DNA from: a virus
Virus record (IMG/VR): IMGVR_UViG_3300012920_000111
Coordinates: 1-36,515 of that record
DNA length: 36,515 bases
Direction: 5' to 3' (one strand)
Positions 20,146-28,791 of the stretch are shown here, in pieces. The notes under the pieces are model-generated. The model was not told the origin of the DNA and did not search any database. It was given only the letters and a program-made list of their open reading frames with translations. Every line of letters begins with the position of its first letter. Position 1 is the stretch's first letter. A program made the translations under genes and the position numbers.

Positions 20146-20409
20146 ATGGCAAAAGGAGTTTCTCTACGCAAAGAGCATAAAAATCCTACAGGAGGGCTTA
20201 GTGCTAAAGGTAGAGATTATCTTAATGCTAAGACAGGTAGTAACTTGCAAGCACCTGTCACAAAAAAAAGTGGTCTTTCGCCCAGACAAAAAGCAAGAAG
20301 AAAATCTTTTTGTGCAAGAATGTTTGCTGCAAAAGGACCATTAAAAAAAGATGGCAAGCTAACTCGCAAAGCCCTTGCTTTAAGGAAGTGGAATTGTGGG
20401 TCAGTATAA
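20146..20409 (+). CDS. Small basic protein 4 (SGLSxRQKARRKSFCARM family)
   Basis: 87 aa: MAKGVSLRKEHKNPTGGLSA, then GRDYLNAKTGSNLQAPVTKK, SGLSPRQKARRKSFCARM and RKALALRKWNCGS. I recognise this order from cyanophage proteins (TKKSGLSxxQKARRKSFCARM... RKALALRxWNC), sometimes grouped as DUF6321. Very basic, two conserved Cys. It closes the cluster before the capsid leader. Possible DNA-condensing or minor head role is a guess. Confidence 0.65.
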   Translation: MAKGVSLRKEHKNPTGGLSAKGRDYLNAKTGSNLQAPVTKKSGLSPRQKARRKSFCARMFAAKGPLKKDGKLTRKALALRKWNCGSV

Positions 20410-20437
20410 ATTAACAGAGTAGAAATCTAAATATCTA

Positions 20438-20497
20438 AAGTGCCTGATGCGTCAGATACCACTTGTGAGAAAGGATCGAAACGAAGTTGGTTTCTCA
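20438..20497 (+). promoter_or_regulatory. Structured leader upstream of the capsid gene
   Basis: Hairpin 1: AAGTG (20438-20442) and CACTT (20460-20464), with an inner CTGA/TCAG stem around a TGCG loop. Hairpin 2: TGAGAAA (20466-20472) and TTTCTCA (20491-20497). They are followed by AAGGAG (20515-20520), a good SD for the ATG at 20528. Two hairpins before the most highly expressed virion gene suggest RNA processing or stability control, as RNase III sites do in T7. Confidence 0.45.
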
Positions 20498-20527
20498 AAT
20501 TTGTAAATTTAATCAAGGAGTTTTCCT

Positions 20528-21520
20528 ATGGCTAACGCCACAGTATCTCGTCTTGGTTTGGTTAATAATACAGGTACATCATTTGATGCACTTTTTTTAA
20601 AGGTATTTAGTGGCGAGGTGCTAACTGCATTTGCCAGAAACAATATCTTTAACGAGCAACTACATTCAGTTCGTACTATCACAAGTGGTAAGTCAGCACA
20701 ATTCCCAGTATTAGGAACTGCTACTGCTGCATATCACACAGTAGGAACTCCACTTGTAGGAGCAAACCAAATCAAGGCAAACGAAAAGATTATCAACATT
20801 GATGATCTATTAATTGCACAGAGTTTCATTGCTAACATAGATGAACTCAAAAATCATTATGACGTAAGAGCTACTTACGCTGATGAACTAGGTAAGGCAC
20901 TTGCCAGAACTTATGACCAAAACGTAGCGAAGCAAATCGCTAACGCTTCCAGAGCTTCTACTAACCTTAGTGGTGGTAATGGTGGTATAGTTTCTGCTTT
21001 CCCAAATGGTGCTGGTAATACAACATCTGCTGGTATTACAGGAGATGAAATAGCTGGTGCTATTTATGATATTGCACAGGCATTTGACGAAAGAGACATT
21101 CCTCCAACAGATCGTTTCTGTGTACTACCACCTGCTGAGTACTACAAACTTGCTGAGTCTGCTACAAGAACAGTAGATGTTGACTTCAACCCACAAGGTA
21201 ATGGTTCATTTGCTTCTGGTCGTGTTCAACAAGTCGCAGGTATTCCTGTAATGATGAGCAACAACGTACCTCAAACAAACGTATCTTCTAACCCAAGTGG
21301 TGCGAACAACACTTACTCAGGTGACGATAGTAAGACTATCGGTTTAGTATTCCACAAATCTGCTGTTGGTACAGTTAAGTTGATGGATATGACAACTGAA
21401 ATCTCTGGTTCTGATTATGGAATAATGTATCAAGGAACCTTAATGGTTGCTAAGTATGCGTTAGGTCATGGCATCTTAAGACCAGAATGTGCTGCAACAA
21501 TTAAACTTGCTGCATCTTAA
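20528..21520 (+). CDS. Major capsid protein (T7 gp10-like, HK97 fold)
   Basis: 330 aa; T7 gp10A is 345. Forms the head shell. Typical pattern: NTGTSFDALFLKVFSGEVLT and AFARNNIF near the N-terminus, SGKSAQFPVLGTATAAYHT, IDDLLIAQSFIANIDELKNH (spine helix region), YDIAQAFDERDIPPTDRFCV, LPPAEYYKLAESATRTVDVD, then GIPVMMSNNVPQ and LMVAKYALGHGILRPECAA at the end. A good SD (AAGGAG) and a structured leader precede it, and a hairpin terminator follows. No frameshift product like T7 gp10B is evident. Confidence 0.96.
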   Translation: MANATVSRLGLVNNTGTSFDALFLKVFSGEVLTAFARNNIFNEQLHSVRTITSGKSAQFPVLGTATAAYHTVGTPLVGANQIKANEKIINIDDLLIAQSFIANIDELKNHYDVRATYADELGKALARTYDQNVAKQIANASRASTNLSGGNGGIVSAFPNGAGNTTSAGITGDEIAGAIYDIAQAFDERDIPPTDRFCVLPPAEYYKLAESATRTVDVDFNPQGNGSFASGRVQQVAGIPVMMSNNVPQTNVSSNPSGANNTYSGDDSKTIGLVFHKSAVGTVKLMDMTTEISGSDYGIMYQGTLMVAKYALGHGILRPECAATIKLAAS

Positions 21521-21529
21521 TTAACAATG

Positions 21530-21562
21530 AAGGGTACTCAGCAATGGGTACTCTTTTCTTTT
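21530..21562 (+). terminator. Rho-independent terminator after the capsid gene
   Basis: GGGTACTC occurs twice (21532-21539 and 21546-21553) around the loop AGCAAT. The octamer is self-complementary if two G-U pairs are allowed, so the direct repeat folds into an 8-bp stem, extendable by the A-A before and the T's after. TTTTCTTTT (21554-21562) follows. T7 has its main terminator T-phi at the same place, right after gene 10. Confidence 0.75.
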
Positions 21563-21575
21563 ACAAAATTCAATC

Positions 21576-21725
21576 ATGCCAAAGAAACAAACACGAAACA
21601 GTTTAAAGATTGCAGGTATTACTGAAGCAGAATACAGGGCAGCTTTAAGACGCTTGGGAGGTAAAGGTCCATTCAGCACAAAAGATAAGCAGATAATTAT
21701 TCAGTACAATAAAGGCAAAGCTTAA
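21576..21725 (+). CDS. Small basic protein 5, after the capsid terminator
   Basis: 49 aa: MPKKQTRNSLKIAGITEAEY, then RAALRRLGGKGPFSTKDKQ and IIIQYNKGKA. It holds the RNSLKIA motif shared in form with the proteins at 19859 and 21737. The middle (ITEAEYRAALRRLGG) looks like a helix-turn-helix-like pair, too short to call. The stop lies 12 bp before the next tiny gene, whose RBS AAAGGAG begins at the stop codon. Confidence 0.6.
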   Translation: MPKKQTRNSLKIAGITEAEYRAALRRLGGKGPFSTKDKQIIIQYNKGKA

Positions 21726-21736
21726 AGGAGAACACT

Positions 21737-21808
21737 ATGGCTTACGGATCAAAGAAAAAAAAGAAAAAGAAAATGGGTGGTAGAGATTCTTTAAAAATTA
21801 AATACTAA
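21737..21808 (+). CDS. 23-aa lysine-rich peptide ending in GGRDSLKIKY
   Basis: MAYGSKKKKKKKMGG followed by RDSLKIKY. A strong SD (AAAGGAG, 21724-21730) lies 6 bp before the ATG, and it ends 2 bp before the tail tubular A gene, so translation is likely. It is seven lysines plus the GRDSLKI motif also found at the end of the 84-aa protein. It may be a minor virion or assembly peptide; function unknown. Confidence 0.55.
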   Translation: MAYGSKKKKKKKMGGRDSLKIKY

Positions 21809-21810
21809 TT

Positions 21811-22419
21811 ATGGCAGTAGCAGCAACTACAGAGCTTGAAGCAATCAACATTATGTTGTCTGCTATTGGTGAAGCTCCTATCAACTCTTTGACAGGTACA
21901 CTTCCTGTTGATGCAAAGATCGCACAATCTACTTTGAACGAAATAAATAAAAAGGTTCAGATGGAAGGTTGGTCTTTTAATACTGAAATAGATGTAACTC
22001 TTACTAGAGATGGATCTAATAAAATAAATCTGCCTATAGATGCCTTAAGAGTAGATCCTAATATTCATCAACATACAACAGTTGATGCAATACAAAGAGG
22101 TTTAAAGCTATATGACAGATTAAATAATAAGTTTGAATTTGATGAAGACTTAATTTGTACTGTTGTATATTTAAGAGACTTTGATGAAATACCAGAACCA
22201 GCTAGATATTATATAACAATAAAAGCTGCAAGGGTTTTTGTTGACAGGTTGGTAAGCGATCAAGGACTTAGAACTTATACACAACAAGACGAAGAAAGAG
22301 CTAGAGCTATACTAATGGAAACAGATTTAAGTAATGGAGATCATAACATTCTTAGAGGAGATCCTTCTTTAACAAATGTCTTTGATACTTACAATCCTTC
22401 AAGAGCATTAATTAGATAG
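21811..22419 (+). CDS. Tail tubular protein A, gatekeeper (T7 gp11-like)
   Basis: 202 aa; T7 gp11 is 196. Dodecameric adaptor between portal and nozzle. Recognisable: TELEAINIMLSAIGEAPINS at the N-terminus, IAQSTLNEINKKVQMEGWSF, NTEIDVTLTRDG, YYITIKAARVFVDRLVSDQG and DEERARAILMETD. The order capsid, gp11, gp12 is conserved in T7-like phages. Start ATG is 2 bp after the 23-aa peptide gene; the next gene starts 2 bp after its stop. Confidence 0.93.
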   Translation: MAVAATTELEAINIMLSAIGEAPINSLTGTLPVDAKIAQSTLNEINKKVQMEGWSFNTEIDVTLTRDGSNKINLPIDALRVDPNIHQHTTVDAIQRGLKLYDRLNNKFEFDEDLICTVVYLRDFDEIPEPARYYITIKAARVFVDRLVSDQGLRTYTQQDEERARAILMETDLSNGDHNILRGDPSLTNVFDTYNPSRALIR

Positions 22420-22421
22420 TT

Positions 22422-24872
22422 ATGGTAGTTGTTTCTAAAGCTATTCCTACTTTACTAAGAGGAGTCTCACAAGCTGCTGATCTGATGAAACAACCAGATC
22501 ATGCTGAGATACAAGACAATGCTGATAGTAACCCTGTCTTGGGTCTTACAAAACGATCTGGCTTACAGTTTGTAACTAGCTTATCTAATTCAACACTAGG
22601 TAATGTTCATATACAAACTATTAATAGAGATGCAAACGAACAGTATGTAGCAATATTTAGTAATGGTAATGTCAAAGTATATGAATTAGATGGTACGGAA
22701 CTAACTGTAAATAAACCTGATGGTACTACTTATCTAAATACAAGTACACCAAGATCCGTTATAAAAACTGTAACTATTGCTGACTTCACTTTTGTTGTTA
22801 ATACAAGTATTACAGCAGCTATGGATAGTGCTTTATCTGCTGGTACTGATACTCAAGCTATTGTATTTATTAATCAAGCTACAGCTTCAACTACTTATTC
22901 TGTAACAGTCGATGGTAATACAGTCACTAAAAACACAAGTGGCGATAGTCCTTTAAGCACCGATACTGTAGCAACAAGTTTAAGAACCAGTTTAAATTCT
23001 GCTTTAACTGGTTTTACTATTGCACAGAATGGACCTGTTTTACATATCAAAAAAAATGATGGTAGTAATTTTTCTATAGATGGAAGTGATACTCAAGGTG
23101 ATACAAAGATGACGATAATAAAAGATACAGTTCAAAGATTTACTGATCTACCTGCTGTTTCACCTAATGGATATGTTGTAGAAGTTAAAGGAGATGAAGA
23201 TACTAACTTTGATAATTATTACGTTAAGTTTGTAACCAATAATGGAGGAGCTTTTGAAGAAGGGCAATGGGAAGAAACAGTAGAGTCTGGTATTACATTT
23301 AAGTTTGATTATGCAACCATGCCACACGTTCTTATACGTCAGGCTGATGGTAATTTTAGATTTGCAAGAGTAGATGGAGATACTTATACAGCAAGTGGTC
23401 AATCATTTGATCTTCCTGTTTGGGGTGAAAGAACTGTAGGTGATCTTATATCAGCACCTAACCCTTCTTTTATTGGTAATAAAATTAATAACGTATTCTT
23501 TTTTAGAAATAGATTAGGCTTTCTTGCAGGTGACAATGTAATTCTTAGTCGTGTATCAGAATTTTTTAACTTCTTTCCTGAGACTGTTATATCAGTATTA
23601 GATAGTGAACCTATAGATGTAGCTGCTTCTCATACAAAAGTAGCGATCTTAAGAAGTGCAGTAACCATAGGAGAAAGACTAATATTATTTTCAGAACAAA
23701 CACAATTTGTTTTAACAGCTTCAGCAGATAATCTTACACCTAAAACAGCTAACGTATTAGTCGCCACAGAATTTGAAAGTAGTGCTGATGCAAACCCTGT
23801 TGGTTCTGGTACTTCTATTTATTTTTTAACTAAGAAAGGATCTTTTGCTGGTGTAAGAGAATATATCATACAAGGAGATTCACAAATAAGAGATGCATCT
23901 AATATCACTATTCATGTACCAAGACTGATACCTAGTGGTATATATAAAATGGCTGTATCAAATAACCAAGATATTTTAGTTTTATTAGGTACTGATAATC
24001 CAAATAAACTTTATATAAACCGTTGGGTATATGGAGATGGTTTTTCAAAACAATTAAACGCTTGGTTTACTTTTACTATTAATTCAAATAGATCAATTCT
24101 AAATGTAGATTTTATTGGCACAGATTTATTTGCAGTAATAGAAGAAGCAAACAAAGTAACTTTAGAAAAAATACCTTTTGAAACAGACTTTAGAGAACCT
24201 AACTCAACCTTTGAATACCACTTAGATCATAAAGTTACAGAGGCAACTAGCGGTGTATCAGTCTCTTATAGCTCTGGTACAGGTCTTACTACCTTTACAG
24301 TTCCATATAGACTAAGAGCTAATATGACAGTTGTAGGCAGGTATTTAGGTACAGGAGAAACAAGTACTTTTGTAGATGCTCAAGGCAATACAAAAACTTT
24401 AGTATCAGGTCAGGTCTTGCAAACTACAAACACTACTAATGGTTCTACTTCTACCATTACAGCTACAGGAGATTTTAGAAATAGTAAGTTTATTATTGGT
24501 GAACCTTATGAAATGCACTATAGATTTAGTAAACAAAAAGCCAACTCTGGTGGGGGTACACCAGAAATAATTAGTGGCAGGTTACAAATACATCATTTTT
24601 ATTTTAAATATGAAGATGCTGGTTTCTTTCAAGTAGAAGTAACACCAGAAAATAGAGATACAAGTATTCATAGATTTACTGGTCGTTTGCTTGGTACAGC
24701 TTCCTCTGCTATTGGAGAGATAAATTTAGATACTGGCACATTTAAAGTACCAATTATGAGTAAATCAGACAGGGTAAATATAGACGTAAAAAATAATACC
24801 TTCTTGCCAACTCGGTTAGCTAGTGCAGAATATGAAGGAGTCTTTCATGTTAGGAGTTCAAGAAGAGGTTAA
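22422..24872 (+). CDS. Tail tubular protein B, nozzle (T7 gp12-like)
   Basis: 816 aa; T7 gp12 is 794. Hexameric tip of the short tail, opened on adsorption. Typical pieces: AIPTLLRGVSQAADLMKQPD at the start, NPVLGLTKRSGLQFVTSL, FTFVVNTSITAAMD, FRFARVDGDTY, NPSFIGNKINNVFFFRNRLG, FLAGDNVILSRVSEFFNFFP, then DSEPIDVAASHTKVAILRSA. The C-terminal half is beta-rich (PYRLRANMTVVGRY, RFTGRLLGTASS). The stop overlaps the next ATG (TAATG), linking it to the core proteins. Confidence 0.95.
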   Translation: MVVVSKAIPTLLRGVSQAADLMKQPDHAEIQDNADSNPVLGLTKRSGLQFVTSLSNSTLGNVHIQTINRDANEQYVAIFSNGNVKVYELDGTELTVNKPDGTTYLNTSTPRSVIKTVTIADFTFVVNTSITAAMDSALSAGTDTQAIVFINQATASTTYSVTVDGNTVTKNTSGDSPLSTDTVATSLRTSLNSALTGFTIAQNGPVLHIKKNDGSNFSIDGSDTQGDTKMTIIKDTVQRFTDLPAVSPNGYVVEVKGDEDTNFDNYYVKFVTNNGGAFEEGQWEETVESGITFKFDYATMPHVLIRQADGNFRFARVDGDTYTASGQSFDLPVWGERTVGDLISAPNPSFIGNKINNVFFFRNRLGFLAGDNVILSRVSEFFNFFPETVISVLDSEPIDVAASHTKVAILRSAVTIGERLILFSEQTQFVLTASADNLTPKTANVLVATEFESSADANPVGSGTSIYFLTKKGSFAGVREYIIQGDSQIRDASNITIHVPRLIPSGIYKMAVSNNQDILVLLGTDNPNKLYINRWVYGDGFSKQLNAWFTFTINSNRSILNVDFIGTDLFAVIEEANKVTLEKIPFETDFREPNSTFEYHLDHKVTEATSGVSVSYSSGTGLTTFTVPYRLRANMTVVGRYLGTGETSTFVDAQGNTKTLVSGQVLQTTNTTNGSTSTITATGDFRNSKFIIGEPYEMHYRFSKQKANSGGGTPEIISGRLQIHHFYFKYEDAGFFQVEVTPENRDTSIHRFTGRLLGTASSAIGEINLDTGTFKVPIMSKSDRVNIDVKNNTFLPTRLASAEYEGVFHVRSSRRG

Positions 24873-25324
24873 TGGGTTATTTAAGAAAAACAAAATTAAT
24901 AGACTTTAAACATGTAGTTAATAATATGAGAGTTATGGATAAAATAGAAGCACATTATCAAACAGGAATGACACCAGAAGATGCGTTGAGCTTTACATTT
25001 TTAGGTAGTCAAATCAATATGACTATTGCAGATGATTATGACAATCCAATAGGTTTATGTGGTGTATATAAAGATGGTTGTATATGGATGGTTGCTACAG
25101 ATGAACTGTTTAATAATAAAAAATATAGAATACAGTTAATAAGACAAGGTAGAGAATGGGTTGATAATCTTTTGACAAGATATAATATGCTTTATAATTA
25201 TGTATATGCAGAGAATACATCTGCTATAAAGTGGTTAAAGACACTTGGTTTTACATTTATTAATTACCATAAAGAATATGGTACATCAAACAAACCATTC
25301 TACGAATTTTTGAGGATAGCTTAA
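24872..25324 (+). CDS. gp13-like virion assembly protein with GNAT-like fold
   Basis: 150 aa; T7 gp13 is 138. In T7 gp13 is needed for virion morphogenesis around the internal core. The pattern LIDFKHVVNNMRVMDKIEAH, DYDNPIGLCGVYKDGCIWM, RIQLIRQGREWVDNLLTRYN, MLYNYVYAENTSAIKWLKTL and GFTFIN is that of phage proteins with an acetyltransferase (GNAT) fold. NxSAIKWLKxLGF is the usual final GNAT helix-strand. There is no sign of which substrate, if any, is acetylated. Position between tail nozzle and gp14 is as in T7. Confidence 0.8.
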   Translation: MGYLRKTKLIDFKHVVNNMRVMDKIEAHYQTGMTPEDALSFTFLGSQINMTIADDYDNPIGLCGVYKDGCIWMVATDELFNNKKYRIQLIRQGREWVDNLLTRYNMLYNYVYAENTSAIKWLKTLGFTFINYHKEYGTSNKPFYEFLRIA

Positions 25325-25918
25325 ATGTGTGTTGGTGCTGCATTATTAGGTCCAGCTTCTACAGCAGCAGGTACAGGATTACTTGGCCTGTCTGCTGCAA
25401 CAACATTTAATATAGGCTTAGGTCTTACTGCTGCTAATGCTTTCTTAGGTAGGCGAGCTAAACAACAAACTGCTAGACAAACTTATCAGACATCTTTAGC
25501 TGCTAACAGATCAGCAGAAGATGACAAGAGACAGCAACAACTAGCTTTAGCAGAAAGGAAAGCAGAGCAAGAGAAGAGTGCAGCACAAGATATATTTGCA
25601 AAGAATATAGTAAACTTACAACGTAGCAGACAGATATTAGCTTCTGAACGTGCTGGTACGACTATAGGTTTGTTATTACAAGATAACGAAAAACAAGGTG
25701 CTAACTATAGAAAAAGTATTAATCAAAGTCTTGAATCAATGAATAGACAGTATGCTTTTAATATTCAACAAACAGAAGCACAATTTGACACTAGAAGAAA
25801 TAATTTGCAGAGTAATATAAATCAAGCTTACAATGCGATACCTTCACTTGGTCAAACCTTGTTAAGTATCGGTACTCAAGGTTTAAGCCTTGGTTTAAAA
25901 TCACTACCTTCAGGATAA
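25325..25918 (+). CDS. Internal virion protein, gp14-like ejection pore
   Basis: 197 aa; T7 gp14 is 196. The N-terminal hydrophobic part (about 1-45, ALLGPASTAAGTGLLGLSAA and IGLGLTAANAFLG) is followed by long Gln/Ala-rich helices (RQTYQTSLAANRSAEDDKRQ, ERKAEQEKSAAQDIF) and a Gly/Leu end. T7 gp14 is ejected and forms the channel in the outer membrane for DNA entry; the same order and composition here support that role. It begins directly after the gp13-like stop and ends in a TAATG overlap with the next gene. Confidence 0.85.
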   Translation: MCVGAALLGPASTAAGTGLLGLSAATTFNIGLGLTAANAFLGRRAKQQTARQTYQTSLAANRSAEDDKRQQQLALAERKAEQEKSAAQDIFAKNIVNLQRSRQILASERAGTTIGLLLQDNEKQGANYRKSINQSLESMNRQYAFNIQQTEAQFDTRRNNLQSNINQAYNAIPSLGQTLLSIGTQGLSLGLKSLPSG

Positions 25919-28791
25919 TGACAGACAGTTTTCAAAGCACAGCTTTCGAGAGTTCAAGGCAACCAGTAAGTACATTTGTTTCTCCTGTAAGAGTGCAACC
26001 TAAAACAAACCTTATGGCCTTAGCTGAAACTATGGCTGAGATAAACCCTACTCTACAAAAGTTTGTTAGCTTTCAAATAGAAAAAGCAAAACAAGAAGGA
26101 ATACAACAAGGTCAGTTACAGGTCTTAGGGTCTGATCCAGAAGGTATAGATAAGCTTAGAAAAGAATTAGAGAAAAAAGAAGGTAAAAGATTTGCTAGGA
26201 ATTTTGTTGGTGGAAATATTTATACACAATACGGAATTGAAAAACAACTAGCAATTAATTTAGGTAATGCTAGTGAAGCTAAAACTAAAAAGTTTTTTGA
26301 TGAATATGTAGTAGATGTTGCATTACCAAATGGACAGACTATTCAAAAACCTTTATCTCAATTTGATACTAACTCTAATGAATTTCAACAAGCAGTAAAT
26401 GAGTTTCAAGAAACATCTTTGATGAATACAAGAGGAATAAGACCAGAGATAGTAAATCAATTCTTATTACCTAAACAAAATTTAGCTTTAGAAAAAGTTT
26501 ATAAAAAACAACAAGAAAATTTAGCAGATGCAAAAATTAAACAAGCAAATCTACTATTTAATAATTCAATATTAAACTCTTGGTTTAGTATTGATAACAT
26601 CAATGACAATATAGAAAATAATTTAATAGAAGATAATAAATCAAAGAATGGATTATCTACAGCAGAAGTTTTATCTTTAAATGAATTACAAGACAATATT
26701 AATTATATGGTGAAAATTGGATTAAGTAGTAGTGTTTCTCCAAGCAAAATAATAGATGTTATGAAAACAAACATCTTGCAAATATTTGATTATTACGAAA
26801 ATAATAATCTTGATATGGAAGTAGCAGAAGAAGAAATACAAGAATATATTAATTGGATAGGTAATTTAAAAGTTACTAATAATCAACCTTTAAGAAATTT
26901 TTATATACAAGATGGAGAAGATAAAATTGAAACATTTATGAGTGATATAAATAAGAAAAAAGCAACTGCTATAAAAAATCAAAACGCTTTTCAAAGACAA
27001 CAAGATCAAGAAAATATAACTAATACTCTTAACAACATAAATTTTTCATTTACTAATTTTGAAAATCAAGACGGAAGTTTTAATATAAAAAAAGCAACAA
27101 TGTACTACAAACAAGTAGGTAATTTATTAGAAGGATTAGCAAATGAATATCCAGAAGAGATTGATTTTTTATATAAACAGTATGATTTAAGAAATTTTAG
27201 TGTTGATAATTTCTTTTTTGATTTAGAACAAAGATACGATCAAGGAGAAGTTACACAGACAGAAGGTTTAAATCAATTAAATGATGTAATGTTAGCTTTA
27301 GGACCAAATGCTTCTAAAGAAGATAGAGCAAAATATACTAAATTAAAAGAATATTTAGGTGAAACAGAAGGTAAAAGTTTAGATTCAAGATTTCCAGAAG
27401 TTGCAAACCTTAAAAAATATGGTTTAAAAACTGTAGGTAAAACTAATGATTATGGAGTTTCATTTATAGGAGATCAACCTACTGTTGATAAAATGGAAGA
27501 TTTGAATTTAGAACTTAATAGATTAGTAAAACAATATGGAGGTCTTACTGGTACATTTACAACTGATGATGATAAAAATATGACTGTAAGAAACTGGTAT
27601 TTAGGAGAAATAAGAAAAATTAAAAATCCTAAAGTATTTGGTCAATATGAATTTTATGATTCAGCTTTAGATTTTACACAGCCAGTACCAGTAATACAAG
27701 AAAAAACAAATGATAGTGGAGATGGTAAAGGTAGAACAGTTAATTTAGATCAACAGAAAGTATTGATATACGATAAAGAAACAAAACTATTTAACGAAGT
27801 AGATCCAAGTAAATTTAAGACAAATGCAAATACTATAGTTGTATCTATGAATGGTGGTTTAACACAAGATGGTTTAGGACTTAAAGATAAATTGAACATA
27901 GATTCTTTTGAAAACTTTAATTACAAACTTTACAACCAAAACTTTGAAAACAAAAAAACAATAGATAAGAATAAAAAATTATTAACAGATGATTTAGAAG
28001 CTGGTGCTGTTACGGAAGTTTCAGATGAAGAAGCAAAAGAAATTATTGAAAGAGAAGATGCACAAGAAAAAGCTTTAGAGTTATACGAAAGCAAATCTAA
28101 AACTTATATTGTTAAATCAGGAGATAACTTATCTGTAATAGCAAAAGAATTTAATATTACAGTCGATCAATTAAAAGAAGATAACAATTTAAAATCTGAT
28201 TTAATTCAACCTAAACAAAAATTAAAGATAAGATACAATCCTATAAATGATAAATTTGATTTTAAATCTACTGAAATATTACCTTTTACGGATCATGGTG
28301 GACTAGCATCAATTATTAGAGATGGAGAAAGCAGCAACAGATATAATGTTGTTAATTATGGTACAACAGATTCAGCTAAAGTCATACCCAACTTAGAAAG
28401 TATGACTATAAATCAAATTATGGAAATGCAAAAAAATGATGGGGTATTTGCTGTAGGTGCATATCAATTTACTCCCGAACCTTTAAAAGAAGCTATGACT
28501 AGGGCTGGATTAAGTGGTGATGTTAAGTTTTCTAAAGACGTACAAGATAGATTATTTTGGGCAAGAATAGCTAATACACTTTTAAGATCAGATATTAGTG
28601 ATTACCTAATGGGTATATCAAATGATTTAGACGCAGCACTTGATTCTTTAGCTGATGAATTTGCTGCTGCACCTAACTCATTAGGTAAAGGTGTACATGA
28701 TAATGACGAAGGTAGAAATAAAGCTAATATTGATTTAACTAAACTAAAAACAGCATTGCAAAATGCTCGTAAAGAATTATTAAAAATCTAA
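25918..28791 (+). CDS. Internal virion protein (gp15-position) with LysM and lysozyme-like domain
   Basis: 957 aa; T7 gp15 is 747. The first ~700 residues are a mostly helical, Asn/Lys/Gln-rich core-protein region. A LysM domain follows at about 728-771 (TYIVKSGDNLSVIAKEFNIT, then LIQPKQKLKI). The C-terminal part (from ~792) reads as a lysozyme/transglycosylase fold: LASIIRDGESSNRYNVVNYG with Glu804 as the likely catalytic acid, and GVFAVGAYQFTPEPLKEAM. It should open peptidoglycan during DNA ejection. In T7 the transglycosylase domain sits at the N-terminus of gp16, so domain placement differs here. TAATG couplings on both sides. Confidence 0.85.
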   Translation: MTDSFQSTAFESSRQPVSTFVSPVRVQPKTNLMALAETMAEINPTLQKFVSFQIEKAKQEGIQQGQLQVLGSDPEGIDKLRKELEKKEGKRFARNFVGGNIYTQYGIEKQLAINLGNASEAKTKKFFDEYVVDVALPNGQTIQKPLSQFDTNSNEFQQAVNEFQETSLMNTRGIRPEIVNQFLLPKQNLALEKVYKKQQENLADAKIKQANLLFNNSILNSWFSIDNINDNIENNLIEDNKSKNGLSTAEVLSLNELQDNINYMVKIGLSSSVSPSKIIDVMKTNILQIFDYYENNNLDMEVAEEEIQEYINWIGNLKVTNNQPLRNFYIQDGEDKIETFMSDINKKKATAIKNQNAFQRQQDQENITNTLNNINFSFTNFENQDGSFNIKKATMYYKQVGNLLEGLANEYPEEIDFLYKQYDLRNFSVDNFFFDLEQRYDQGEVTQTEGLNQLNDVMLALGPNASKEDRAKYTKLKEYLGETEGKSLDSRFPEVANLKKYGLKTVGKTNDYGVSFIGDQPTVDKMEDLNLELNRLVKQYGGLTGTFTTDDDKNMTVRNWYLGEIRKIKNPKVFGQYEFYDSALDFTQPVPVIQEKTNDSGDGKGRTVNLDQQKVLIYDKETKLFNEVDPSKFKTNANTIVVSMNGGLTQDGLGLKDKLNIDSFENFNYKLYNQNFENKKTIDKNKKLLTDDLEAGAVTEVSDEEAKEIIEREDAQEKALELYESKSKTYIVKSGDNLSVIAKEFNITVDQLKEDNNLKSDLIQPKQKLKIRYNPINDKFDFKSTEILPFTDHGGLASIIRDGESSNRYNVVNYGTTDSAKVIPNLESMTINQIMEMQKNDGVFAVGAYQFTPEPLKEAMTRAGLSGDVKFSKDVQDRLFWARIANTLLRSDISDYLMGISNDLDAALDSLADEFAAAPNSLGKGVHDNDEGRNKANIDLTKLKTALQNARKELLKI

